Below, one piece after another: positions 1-13,644 of a DNA stretch of 55,066 nt; the stretch's first letter is position 1; each line of letters starts with the position of its first letter. A program made the translations under genes and the position numbers. This DNA is from Saccoglossus kowalevskii. Its lineage: Eukaryota; Hemichordata; Enteropneusta; Harrimaniidae. A model generated the notes under the pieces. It was not told where the DNA came from, made no database searches, and was given only the letters and a program-made list of their open reading frames with translations. The DNA lies in the NCBI RefSeq assembly GCF_000003605.2, contig NW_003135344.1, forward strand, positions 24,904-79,969, given 5' to 3'.

Positions 1-249
1 ATGTTTATTGCACATAACATTAATGTTTATTGCATGTAACCTTTATGTTTATTACACATAACCTTCATGTTTATTGCACATAACATTAATGCTTATTGCA
101 CATAACCTTTATGTTTATTGCACATAATAATAATGTTTATTGCGCACAACATTAATGTTTATTGCACATAGCCATAATGTTTTCCGCACATAACTTGTGT
201 GTTTATTGTACATAACATTAATGTTTATTACATATAACATAAATGTTTT
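1..249. repeat. 22-bp tandem array (about 11 copies), cut by the window edge
   Basis: Eleven head-to-tail units of 22 bp with the theme ATGTTTATTGCACATAACAT, differing at a few positions, fill the first ~249 bases. The array starts at base 1, so it probably continues to the left. Units hold their length exactly, which points to unequal exchange or replication slippage of a short minisatellite. No gene overlaps it with any coding support. Confidence 0.9.
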
Positions 250-3200
250 GTTTTGAATGATGAAAGCCGGGCGCGCTGGGCCAGGCGTGATACGGAAAAA
301 TATTGCCCCGATGAGAGGGCGCAATTTCCAAGGCGTTACGAGGCCGGGTAATCTTCGGACGGAGCTACGTCACAAGACGTTCTACGTTGCTTAGACGCGC
401 ACCACTGTACCATTAATTTCTATGGGCTCCATGTGCGCGCTGCTGTGGAACGCCGGTCGAGCCGGTGAAAACTCGAGAAAACAACGCAAACTCAACTTTG
501 AAGTAATCCCGAACAACCGATTTTATATATGTTACACACACAGGGCTATTCTTGTTACACTGTTCAGGGGAGTCTCAACAACCATCCCAAAGTACCGTTT
601 TCTGTGAGCTTTGGTTGCCAGGCGGTGAAAATGCACGGATGTCCGCCCCGAGGATACGAGGTATACGTTATGACCAGATACAGTTAATTTCCGAATTAAG
701 TTTCATAATAAAACAAATACATACTTACTTACTATTCAATATATTCTTAAGGGCTGTATTTTTGTTTTATATTTAGAATCTCACGCCAATAGTATTAACA
801 ACTGATATGTTGACAGGACTACGTGAAATGTAATGAATGATGTAATGTACATTGGCGTGCATTATTGCTACTGTATTCAAAAAGAGTGGAGCTCTTTATG
901 AAATTGTTCTTTTGAAATGCCTGTTCGTCATTATAAGAGTTGTTCGGTTTTTATGCTTCGTGGTGAGCTTTTTTTTCAAATCAGGACATCTCTGTTAAGA
1001 CATTGTCATTTACAAAACTTAATACAATTTAGTCTTGTCACCGAAGTCGTAGGCAATGATCGACAGATAAGGTCGTGTAGCGATCGAAAGAGATAGAGTC
1101 GTGTGTAGTGTAGTGATTGTCGGAGAAGACGTACACTGACTTATCACCTTTATTCTACATGAGAAAATTAATATATATGTAGCTCATTTAAACAAATGTA
1201 TCGCTGAAAACTTTACTATATCGCAAAGGCATGACGGAGATGTTGAATGTGACAGTAGTCGCTCATCAAACAGCGTGAACAACATTCAGTGAACGGTACA
1301 GACGACATTCAATTAATATGATTGCGTTATTAAATTTCAGGAATATTATTCAATTCACAGTGGACGGGGTTTTCAGCCAAACGCGTCACGTCGTTAACTC
1401 ATGCGACACGCGTTCGTATTCGAAACAATGTATTTTACATGAGTTTATACGTTGCATGTGACTTATAGCGTACACACGGCGCTATGACTGCCTCACACAT
1501 TTTGACATTTGGTCTGCTTATTAAAATACACATATTGACTTTAAAGTGTTTAAAGATTGCATTAGACACGATTCAAACCAGCATGCATAAATTAAAATTA
1601 ATTATGATTCAATCGCTTCCTGCAATAATAAGAGAATCGTAATGATGCAATAAAATATGACTATTATATACAGGTTCGAAAACAATTCGGACACATATAG
1701 TATGAATCAAAATCTCGGCTAATGGGGAAATGTCTGACAGCAGTTCTATTTTAAAATACCATTCATTCCAAAACGTTCCTAAAATTGATTCCAATTTATT
1801 CGAAGAATTATTTGCGTTTCGTTACCAACTTGCATTTCGTACAGATAATTGCCACTTTGCCTCGACATGAATAATCCATAACGACCCACCTGTATCAGTA
1901 TAGATGTATAGAGCACACTAATAATGGCAAGGTGTACGAGTTTACCTCGGTAGTTACCAGTAGCCCCAAATCACGAGTAAAAATAACTCGAATAATGAGT
2001 CGGCGTTCACAGCACGGATCATCCTGAACACTTTGACAATTGAAGCGACCGTCGGCTCATCAAATGAGCAAGCCATTAAATTCGCTACAAATTACAAATC
2101 TATGAGAGCGTGGATACTTGCTCCCACCGTCGTTGAATATGTTCGTACACACACATGGACATGCATATCTCAATGATGTCATCTTCATAGCTACAATTAT
2201 TGCTGTTTTTATAGGCTTTTATAATGGCCTTTAACATCGGAAGGGAAGGCAGTTCAAATTTTCAACGTTGCGTAACATTCGTTGACAGCAAAAACTCATT
2301 TTAATTCATTTCTATATCAAACACACAACGACACGCATTCTATTTATATATTTCCTAAGATTAAAAAAGATTGATTTTCATAATTTATTTATACTTGACA
2401 AAATTCAAGACTTCTTCTTTCTTACATTTATAAAAAAAAATATGGAGAATTTGAGGGATCAGAAAAAATCAATTTCGGCATAACTGTTTTATCAGTTAAA
2501 GTGACTCTTCCAGATATGCGGAGATAAACTGTGGTTAAATTCATCGTTTCCCCAGATTCTTTGAACTTAAAATGTTTAATTACATCTGTGTGTCTTGTCG
2601 AGAGAATACAGTGTCCTCACATCTGCATTTTAGCTTGTAAACACAGAATACAACATGCAGCGGAATTTTAAATTTTCAGTTTATGACGTAATCTTTATAA
2701 TAATCTTATCATTTATATGTTTCCCGAGAATAAGTCACTTTTATTTTAGGTGTCAGAATAATTTGCACTGAGAGAATGATTATGCAAATTAGTCATTTTC
2801 CCAAATTGTGTTTTGTCGTTTGTCAGGAACATTCAAAGTTAAATACATATCTACTTATGTTTTGTTTTCTGTTAAACTATTTGCTATGTTTTCTATATCT
2901 ACAAAAACCGTCTGAGATTCTTGCCGCATGTTTTTTTCATTCGGGCGCAACGCAATTCGAGCTACAAGTATTTAAAACTTTTCGCCACATCCATTAAATA
3001 AATAAATGTTTTTCTTTTATCGAAGCAAAAACAAAAAATAAACAATATATATATTTCAAATTATTGTTGTCTAATACTCCACTAAGTAAAGACTATACTA
3101 ATTGTAAACTAAAGACGTTGCTTTTACAGGATATAAAGCAATATTTGTTAGATGAAAACTTCAAACCATTAATACGCATGTGCAACGAGTGTTATTGAAC

Positions 3201-6200
3201 GCGCCAAAAATAACCAGTGCACGTGCGTATTAGAGAATTGTATTATTTGACCAAACAAATACTTAGATGTGTGATACAAAGACAGCGTTCAGTCCTCAAT
3301 TAATCATATTCCAATGTATCTATCATGCACAGTACCGAACAGTAATACAAAAGCGCGGTAGTCGTCGCGCTGCGCATGTGCGAGATCTATGGGTCTCATA
3401 TAAACAAAGATTGCGACTTTGACTGTTGCGCAGATCAACGAGTACGAACTGAGACGTTTCCAAGCTTTAATTAAGTAATTTTCATGTGATTGGAAAGTAT
3501 CGAACCGTCGGTAATCAGTGCAAGTCGCGCCCAGGTCAAACCTCATACTTGTGATTTCCATTTGAAGAACGCATTGGATTGTGGGAAAATCATTGTTTAT
3601 CAACAAAAATGTCGCACATGCGCAGCGCGACGACTACCGCGCTTAACATTCGTCTGTTTTTGTCCATACTGCATTTGAAGTCAATATTTGGTTTTCAAAA
3701 ACTAGGGCTAACATAATGTGTGTGAACTATTTTATTTGAAGAATTTAAGTACTTTTGTGTCATTTGTAGCTCTAATCAACATATTCTATTAATTTGTTAA
3801 TACCAATATCATTGTTTTCTGTGATATACTAACGACTGTCAAACGATATACGTATTTACGATCGTATCTGAAAATCAAAAAACAAATGATGTTATCGAGC
3901 GCGTTTGTTTCCATTTGTGTTTGCACACAAAAAAACCACTTCATATGGGTTTAACTACATATTACAAAAGATGAAATCTGTTACTGTTTTGCTTTTGTGG
4001 CGACGGAAAATCAATGATATGCGTGGCCAGGCGCTTTATTCGCGATAATCAGTATTCTGAATGTTGTAGTGATGTAATGTGAGGTTCTTTATTTCCATGA
4101 AAATCTCTGGGGATTTTTCTAACTCGAGGTTGTTAACAAAATATGAAATGAAATTACCTGTACCTACTGAGAAGACAACATACGTGAGTTGCGTGTGTCT
4201 ACGTACAGCGTGCATAGTTCCCGAAGCGAGCGTACAAAGTTCTCCAAAGCATTTGGCAATTATTTTGAAGACTTGGCGAGACAAGGATTTTTGTTTCCCT
4301 CAAACCATATTATTAATGAACAAGTTCGAACCTAGTCAGTTATCACATGCTCATTGCTGATGCCACACAGCATTGTGTAACTTTATGTTTAGTTCGTTAA
4401 AACAGTGCCTCAATTTATATGACTTAAAGGGAAAATAATTGAGTATCGGTCATTTGTCTAGCTGCGATATTGCCAGGGGCAAATATGAAATCGGTGAGTT
4501 GTGTTTCATTCCGTTACATTTCCACCCTACATATATGTAAAGAACCGTAACGATGCTGACGTTACATCTTTTATACATAATTAACAATTTTATATTAACG
4601 GCATTTCCTAAGATATCTATTCAACCTTTGGTGGTATTGCTGCATGTGGAAATGGAATGTTTATTTGTTTAAATAATAATAATATTAATAATAATAATAA
4701 CAACGTCTGTCCACTGCTTAATGTAATAACGACTTAATTCCCCATATCGTCATTATGAGATATTTTTATTCTTTCATTACAATAACGTTGAAAATCAAAT
4801 AGCGATTGCGAGGAAAAAATATTAGTGTATGTACGTAGGAATTTACAAGCAATTCATTAATTCGGAAAAATCGAAATTTGCATTGTTAGTACTACAGTTT
4901 TGATAATATCAATATATTAATTGGTTCTGATCAAATATATTTCGAAAAATAAATATTTTACAGTATGCGAAAGCATATAACACAAAGTAATTAGTATTAT
5001 TAATGAACGAGCCGTGAATCACTTGCTACAATATTTGTGTTACAGAAGAGATGATTGCGTTTCACATATAGTTCATAATTGCAGTATTGCACTGTGCGTG
5101 AAATATTCGGTGTAATTTAAATCAAATTGCAATATAGTGAGAATAGTTAATTAGTATATTAGTAATTAGTTAATTAGTATGTTAGTAATACTTAATTAGT
5201 ACCACTCATGTAGAACATATGTGTGTGTGACATCTGTCTGGGCGTTGAGACTAATAACTCTGTATACTTTTGGTAACATTAGTAAAAATAGATTTAAAAA
5301 AAAGCGGACTTGTAATATGACATTAGATATTGTGATATTACTTATCATTAACAGTTCCTGGATTCCACAATATAGCAATCACGTTTTCTTTGTATATAAA
5401 GGATGGTCTCGAAACAATTCAAACCCAAAACAGTGTCAAAGAAACAGTGAATTTATTCATTCGATTTCCTCTAATCCGAGATTCCAACCTACTGACTACA
5501 ATTTTAAATAAATAATGGGCATTGCGCTGGGTCGTTTAATTTCAACTACTATATTCGATCGCTTGACGTCAGCATTTAATCCGCACCGATTACACTTGTG
5601 TCATGTTTAGATTGTTGATGAATTGTAAAGTCACCATCAGTGAACAGGTTATGAATACAGCTTCTGTTTATGGTTATTTCCAGTGATACACGTTAATATG
5701 TGTCGTTAAAATGCTTGTTTTACCGAAAAATTACAACTGACTTACATCGACAACAGCATTATCCGGTCAGTGGTAATCTCCATTGTTCATTTGTAATGAA
5801 TTTAATTACGTAGAAAATATATTCATTGATTGAAGAGGTTTATCAGATTCTTTTTAAATTACTTCATTTACTGCCCCATGTGGTATTTCATTTGTAGACG
5901 CTTTTAATTAGATCTGATGTTAAATAGTTAATGAAGCATTATTTGATTTTCATCTCATTTCTTTGAATAACAAATTACACTGCGATTAAATAGACTAGCG
6001 CGTTAATAACTTTCCCGTCTTGTGTGTTGTTATGTGAACGTTCGTTTGATTGTAATTATTTTCAGCACCTAGGTTAAATTAAATTAAAAAGTATAGTAAT
6101 TACAAAGTGATTGGATTTTAATGCATTACGTTAGGTTGTGTCAATATCACTGACTTGGGAGTAATAATAAATGTTGTCATTAAGTTATATTTTATATTTT

Positions 6201-8123
6201 AATTATATAATACACTCAATAGTATTTACCTTACCAAAATAATATTCGTAAGGTGGTAGTATGAGGTTATTTAGTGATTAAATTAAGACACACTAGCCAT
6301 TATTGCGCGATAACAGGGCAAAGAAGGGTGTGTGAAATAATGGACGAGAGGCAGTCGAGCCCATTATTTACGCGAATATCCCCGTCCGTGCAATAATGAA
6401 TTCCTGCAGCGCCATATTATAAGGGAAGTGAGCCAGTGAGGCGCAGCTGAACACATTGTTGCGCCTTGTCGAGCAAGGAGAACGCAGCGTTTCAATATTG
6501 AGCAGCGTTTAGTAGTATAATGGTCAGTAACCTGATGGACGGTATGAATGGCATATATATTTTCTGAACTCTAATAAAATAGTCATAAAACGGATTATTC
6601 GTGTAACTCAATATAAGTTTCACTGGTATGCATCAATGTCGTGTTTGGTGGTCATGGGGGATTCGCGTAGCATGACGTCATTCATTAATGACGTTAATGA
6701 ATTTTGATAAGATAATTTAATACATGTTATTGATTTACTTGTTAACATTATGTACGGAAATATACAATGTTCAAGTTTCGAGCAAACATTATGCAAATGT
6801 CTTTATCTTTTGTTTTAAATGAAATTTTCCAAGAGATAATCGGACGGATGCGCTTGATGATTTGTATATAACCAGTTATTTATTGGATTTTACTCAAAAC
6901 GTGACATCGTAAAGCAACATACGAACATTATTGATGATGTGTGTTAGAACGTCTCTTCTGTTGACAATACGTGCTCCGATTTATTCAATTCTATCCACAA
7001 TCGGACACCAATACTGTAACGGATCTGTTTTTAAAGTACATATATAGATTTCAGTAAAAATATATCGAGATGATACTGACATCAGTTGCTACATAGATTG
7101 ATTGTAATGTCAGACTCGCATTCGCTAACTATTCCAATTAAACCGATTATGATAACAGAATCCAGTGGTGCTCACCAGCGCGGTGTTAAACTGAGCTGAC
7201 TCCATGTAAACATATATCAAATTATAAAATTTAATTTGAGCTTGTCAGTGGCGTTAATTATAGTCGACAGACATATTGGGTAGAGAAAAAATAGTTTCAA
7301 CGGCGAAAACATTTCCGTGTTTCCGTATAGCTCGCCATGAATTGTCTGGGTATGAGTACGAACACAGTGATTTTCCGCAAAATGAAAAGAAGTTCTCGTC
7401 GAGACAAGCAACAGAAGGATACACGCCGCAACAAAAAAACAGGAAATTAAAGAAACACGAAGAGAAATGACTAATATATTGTTGATTTCTTACGTGACCC
7501 CGGACAAGCGTCTTTTTATTCTCCCCCTGTCTTCATTCGCATAATGCATTTCTATGTGAAATTAGTACTATACACGTGCACATAAGATGGAATAGAAACA
7601 TGTTTAATTATTTTATCAATAAGCATGTTGATTAGACAGTACATTACTATTGTAGAGAATTGACAAGCGAAATGTTTTGTAAAGAGATTTTAATTGAATG
7701 CTACACAGATAAGATTGGGGATTTATAAATAGCTGTGGGTCTTGTAAGGTGTTTGTAAAATCTGGCTCACGATAACTTATCTGTACGTGGCAAATAATAG
7801 CAAAGGTTTATGTCATTTAAAGATGGAGTGCCAGTGAGGTGTTGGGTGGACGTACATGTCCTTTGTTCCGTACAGAAACATTCAGCTTAGCCCCGGATGA
7901 TATTAGAGAAACCAATTACGGTACTTAAAATACTTTTGTACATCTCCGTGATTTACTTTCGTATTGTATGTTTAATTCACTTAACCATATAATATGTGTA
8001 TACGACAAGATGATACGAGCAAGTATAACTAATAACTTCAGACAACGTGGGCGTAGAAACACTTAATGCACTTCGCTTTGAAAAGGCGTTAAATCAGTCA
8101 TTAACTTTATTATGTGTACTCAC
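250..8123. other. Gene-free stretch, presumed intron 1 of gene A
   Basis: No open frame here resembles the exon that should follow gene A exon 1 (the CASGE-type ectodomain exon), so that exon must lie beyond the left edge and this stretch would be intron. It holds an inverted-repeat element at 3,351-3,644, an ATT/AAT microsatellite near 4,673-4,702, an AT-rich short tandem repeat near 5,140-5,200, and two CRE palindromes. Otherwise I see only AT-rich unique sequence. Confidence 0.5.
3351..3644. mobile_element. Inverted-repeat (MITE-like) element with perfect 33-bp termini
   Basis: Bases 3,351-3,383 and 3,612-3,644 are exact reverse complements over 33 nt, beginning AAGCGCGGTAGTCGTC. About 228 bp of internal sequence without coding potential separates them. 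The termini match those of the elements at 32,018, 46,071 and 22,528, so this is one member of a dispersed family. The flanks (CAAA on the left, TAAC on the right) are no longer a clean TTAA duplication. Perfect arms mean either recent insertion or arm homogenisation. Confidence 0.8.
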
Positions 8124-8817
8124 CCCTGGCGTGTTTGCTTGCATCTAATAACATCGAGCTGTAGTTTTCTTTTTCAAAACTGTATTGGTCGAAATCTTGA
8201 TAGTATGGTTCCGGGTAGCCACGTACGTCGTAAAGTTCCGACCAAATTGCGTTAATTTCCAGTGCGCAGATTCTACGGTTTTGATCCATCGGCTCGTCAT
8301 CTGTTAGCATGGCAACGTGTTTGAAGTGGTAATATTCTAAAATATCGGCCATGGTTGTTTTCATATGGGAATACGAACTCATCATTCGAACGAGAAAGAA
8401 TTCATCTTTTCTACCGAAATGATCGGACATTGTACCAGCCGACAACATCGGGATATTCCAATATCTGGTGTACCTTGCAACGGGCGCAGCGGCGTAGTCG
8501 CATACCGGGCCTAAGAACACGTGGACGGATTGCCGCATAACGAACTCCATGGCACGAACGGGACCGATAGTCAGCGAACATTCGGAGTCGGTGTAATCGA
8601 CCACCAGCTCATAGTTGGGTAAATATTGGCGTACACGCTCGCTCTGGACTGCAATGTCGATCCCGGACAAAGTCATGTCCAAATTAATCGGATACGGGTT
8701 GTACTGTATTAGAGATCCTGGCACGATGACGGCGACGTTGATCTTTTCTCGCTCGCAATCACCTTGCAAAACGAGCAACATAGTAATCAGTGAAAAGACG
8801 GTGTTTAACCAAACCAT
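8124..8817 (-). CDS. Gene A exon 1: natriuretic-peptide-receptor-type guanylate cyclase, signal peptide and N-terminal ectodomain
   Basis: The exon starts with ATG at 8,817 in the context ACAATGG and encodes 231 residues plus one base, ending at a GTGAGT donor (8,123-8,118). Residues 1-21 form a signal peptide (hydrophobic core ITMLLVL, likely cleavage after GDC). The rest is the membrane-distal lobe of an ANF-receptor (periplasmic-binding-like) domain. INVAVIVPGS opens the fold. DSECSL and FLGPVCDYAAAPVARY contain the paired cysteines and the GPVC loop that in ANP receptor holds a disulfide and a chloride site. WNIPMLSAGT is the family hallmark, and ENYSS is an N-glycosylation sequon. The phase-1 end would join the TT that opens an NPR exon 2. 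The rest of this gene should lie to the left of the window. The exon alone cannot distinguish a cyclase receptor from a clearance (NPR3-like) receptor. It could also be the displaced exon 1 of gene B. Confidence 0.9.
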
Positions 8818-8849
8818 TGTAGTCAGCTTGTAAACACCTCTACCAGATA

Positions 8850-8886
8850 TACTGCTTATATTCAGTAGTGTAACTATATATCCGAT
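8850..8886 (-). promoter_or_regulatory. Possible TATA-type core promoter of gene A
   Basis: On the minus strand an AT-rich GATATATAG lies about 60 bp before the ATG, and a second TATAAGC-like word follows nearer. Spacing would allow a short 5' leader. This is only a positional guess; AT-rich DNA makes such words common, and an upstream non-coding exon is possible. Confidence 0.2.
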
Positions 8887-11800
8887 TTACAACTAGTAAA
8901 ATCATATGCCAGGCACACACGTACTGACTGTGACGTTGTCGTTACTGGAAATAAACGTCACCAGAGATCGTGTGCCACCAATACCAAATAATACGCTCTC
9001 ATTGTGATATCGCATCCGTTAGAGGGCGCATGTCATTGTGATTAGTTCGAAACCAAATCGCAGGCCGTCAGAGCTTTGAAACATAGCTAAATATCCAAAA
9101 TCTAGTTACAAGTGCATTAAGAGTAAGATAATGTATAATGTTTAATTTTATTACTTGATACCTCATGATGATAGACACATTGGAATATGCGTAAACTAAG
9201 TAAACTTAATAAACATGCTGATTACATCACGGTACTGCTCAAACAACGAGCTCACATGCATGATAGAAACTTATTTTTCCATCAGTCGAACATTATGACG
9301 TATACTGTAGAATCAACATTGTCTCTCAATCATATTTAATGAAACCATTAATATACAGTATAATCAATATTACAAATTTGTGTGTTTTTTTGTGTGTTTT
9401 TTTTTTTTATTTTCACGAAGAAATATTATGACACAACCGTCACCGTTCATTGGTGCCAGATTTATAATTCTGTTTTTATTCATTTATTTATATATGTATA
9501 TTGAATTTATTATTTGTTTGATTTATTATTCATATCGGTAGATAACACTTCTTTGAAATGTACACGTTCAGTTGATTAATTTGAATTAATATGTATGTTA
9601 GCACAGTACTAAATAAACGCATTGTGAGAGAACAGCGACAATAAGATATGGTAATACTTTATGAGCGAAGGATAGAAATCGAACATGGTGATATGAAATC
9701 TACATTTTCATACAAAAGGAGTCTTTTTATGCACAAAATTGGTAGATCTTTCACGCGTTCAGTCACTCATTGTTGTTTACGTTTATAGTGTAGGCTATGA
9801 AATCAACTATACTCTACACGAATCAAGGTTAAGGTCGCATTGTGATAATAGCAAGCTTAAGATAATCCACATGTTTTCGTTGGAGTTTAAGCCATGTAAA
9901 CTCTGTCTCTTCCATTGATCCGTTAAGCAATAGGTTTGGGGAAACTCTCTTGACCCCGTTTTAAAAAATATTTACGAGTGAGAAAACATAACATTTCCAC
10001 AAGTTATCTGTTTTCCATTACCTGTATATATCACTCTATAAAATAGATGTTGTGTACGTATTTTTTCATTAAATACATTGATCTAAAAAAATGCAGATGA
10101 CAATAATGGCGTACGATCAATTGAAAAAAAAAGATATTTATTCACTTTCATTTTCAGAAGCTTTTGAAACTGTCAGTGTTGTTGTGCAAGCCATACCAAT
10201 ATTTTATGTCTTCACATTTCAAAATCGCGTTGGACGCATTGATATAAGCGTTACACACGGTACATTCCGCACTGCATTGTGAAATGTAAATTAAATAAAT
10301 CAAACTCCCCCACGTTTGTTCAAATTGCCGTAAAGATGTATTTATGGATGTCAACCGAGCACCGTTAAGTACTTTAAAGAATGAACTATAACGTTTTTAT
10401 TCATGTCAGAGGCGTGAATAATCATGACCCGTGCTACGCAAATTTCGCTAACTGAACTTGAATTCAACTGAAATAAGTACCCCTTGACGTACAGGTAACT
10501 GCATATGTCAAGTCGAATTCAATCAATTGTCTTGACTGTTGTTAGAAAATGGAAGCCAATTGTGAATTTAAAGACTCATTTTGCGTGGATGGTAATCAAA
10601 TATAACACACCAATCGGGAAAACACTTTATTTCGTTTCGCTGTGAAATGTCGGAAATGTCAAGTGCAAACATGTAAACATTTTGTGTAATTATATTTTAG
10701 TTTAAAGCCAAAATGTTCTTTTTGCCATCCTTGCTCATATTTATAATGTTGATAAAACATCGCAAAAGTGAATTCGGTCGTGAACCGTGATAAAACACTT
10801 CGTAGACACATATACATATATTAAAAATACATAGAGTTCAATCATATTGCAGTACATTGTACTGTCGTTTAAAACAAATATATTACATTAATAATAGTTA
10901 GAAAATGTTCGTAAACGTATTTGTTATATTTAATTACTGCCGACAATTTAGTTATTATAACGCGTTTTTTATGACGAAATATTATCTCAAATTACCCGCT
11001 GTTATTCAAAAATCAGGGTACTAAATAGTGAGTGAAAACAATTCGTTTTTTTACTTTGAGATCTATGACAGTTTTCCCCCCCAAAAAAACATCTTTCCCA
11101 AAATTCAATACTGTGAAACAAAAAAGAATGTTGTTTCAGGTTACCATGGAAACGTACGTCCATGATTGCACATAATAAACCAATGAACATTTTCATGCTA
11201 ATCATGACCAACTCTCTCAAATTTACATAAGTGAAAACGTTAAAATCTTACTATATCGCGATGTTAAATTATTGCATCCCTTTACTGACGCTCTTACTGG
11301 CGACGGCAATTGACCTTTAGAATTAATTATCCAAACGTCTGAATATTTGTAAACATTATGCATACATAAACTAATTATAACCGTGCATCAACCAATCACG
11401 ATTGAGGTAATTGAAAGAATAATACACCGGAATAATTTAATAAACTCTCACTGAATATAAATGAATATAGTAACGTGTTTTAATATATTTATACACCCAC
11501 TTGCTGGGATGATTTTAGTTGTCACGTATCTAGGTAAATTTATTTTATTTATTAGTCTGAGCAAAACATGTTAGAGACACAGTATACTCCCATACGTGGA
11601 TATGTCCTCACCTCCAAGTTTGTGTTTTGTCTAAAAATGTTATCTGCATTATCCGCAAACAAAAAAATACCCCATTTGAACAGCGTTTCAACTAAAAAAA
11701 AAATAATAAAGAAATAAAAATAAAAAGCAGCTCATTATACACTAATATTCTGTATGACCGTCGGATGTTCCAAAGAATATAAGTCCCCTCAACCGTTCAA

Positions 11801-13644
11801 TATTCATGGGTAAATCCAGCTTTTTTTTCATTTTTAGTTTCAAGAGCATCCAGGGCAAATGCGCATTTACGATTGTAGAGCTACAGATTAAGTATTAAGT
11901 AGTGAAATCGCACCTTTTTTCGTGGATCGTTAAATTCACTCATTTGACCACTTCTCTGATACGTGTCAAAGATTGTATACATACATGACAAAGGTAACGA
12001 ATTAGTCATTCTGACCCTACAGATATAAACGCAGTCAAGAATGTCCGTTTCAGTAGTTGTAAAATTTAGCATATTCTAATCGATTTCCATTGCAGGTGTT
12101 AATTCATCCACTAATCCAAGTAATTTATTTTATTTACTTATTTTGGTTAAGCAGGCCATCGATCGAAATAAACTGAAGAAACTAATTGGTTTGTTGGAAT
12201 AATTTCTCGGGCGTTGACATTCAATATTAAGTTATGCATATATAATGACAACTAAATTTAATGAAGTAAATGTATATCAACTCTATGCTGTTGAAATCCT
12301 TGTTTGTGTGAAACTCACATCTTTCAGAAAGTAGTTTGATCGCGGGTTGGGTTTACATATATAGCAGTGACAATATTTTGTGTCAGTAGCCAATAGTATG
12401 TAAACTATTTTGGGGTTAAATCTGTTTTTTAGATAAACGGTAAAATGTCATTTTATAAGAGGTTACCATCGAGTGCTCACAATAAAACACATTTCCAAGA
12501 ATATTGTTTATTTTTTAATACTTTCAGACATCAAAAAGTAGCACAATTATATATATTTCAATATTTCATATATTTTATTGAGATAATATTTTTGAAATAT
12601 ATTTCATTTTCCCCATCCTTGGAAACATGATATATTAAATATTAAATATGTACAAATAAAGACAATGACAATATTTTACTTGTGTGTAGTCTTCTAAAGT
12701 GATGTACCAAAATAATTTATTAATAGTCGAGAAAAACTCTTGTTTGTGTTTTGACCTTTTATTATAAGTACTATTGTGATCACCATACACGCTTCTAAAT
12801 CTTTTTTACCATCATAATAATACTCACATATGTTCTGATTATTTATTTGTTTTCTAGGAATTATGTATGACTATATAGTGTAATGTTTTTGATAGTCGTT
12901 TTTGTTTCTTCTTGTGAATTGTCTTGTCAAAAGAATATTGAAATTGTACAACAATTTAATTTCGAATTATTGTCAACTAATGTATTGTAAATAAATGCAT
13001 TGATATACAATTGTTTTGCCATTTTACGAGCCCGTGGCAGCGACTTATATTTCCATATAGTCAGGAGAACGTTTGACATCCCCATGATTTCAGGACTACG
13101 GTTTTTGGTGTGGCTTCATTGCTAATGATAATGTTGTCATACAGTCTGGTGGAAAGCTGTCTCAATTTTAGGACACAGATTTAAGTATGAAGCAATAGAA
13201 GCAGATTATGTAGTCTCCCTAATCTCTTACGCCCAGCTGGATATATCACTGGAATAAAATCACTAATTTTAAGATAGATGATCATTCACATATCCAAATG
13301 TGAACATTACAAAAATGGATTACATTGCATCTTTTGTTTGTAACTAATTTCTATAAAAAAATTAGCTTCATACAAATGAAGAAACAAATCGGACCGCAAG
13401 AAGTTTCGATACTTGTATATCTTCCAATCACAACTAATATGTAAATATGTCATCTTCAGTGTAGAAAAGTTTCACAACAATCTTGTTCTTAACACAGTAG
13501 ATAGATCCGTAACCAATCATATTTATTTGCAAAAACTAAAACATTTTTTTTAGTAAAACATTCATGAAAGATGATTAACAAAGATTGAATGTGTCAAAAT
13601 GGTGTCGCAATTATCTCAATGAACCAATTTTGATGGCAAAACAA

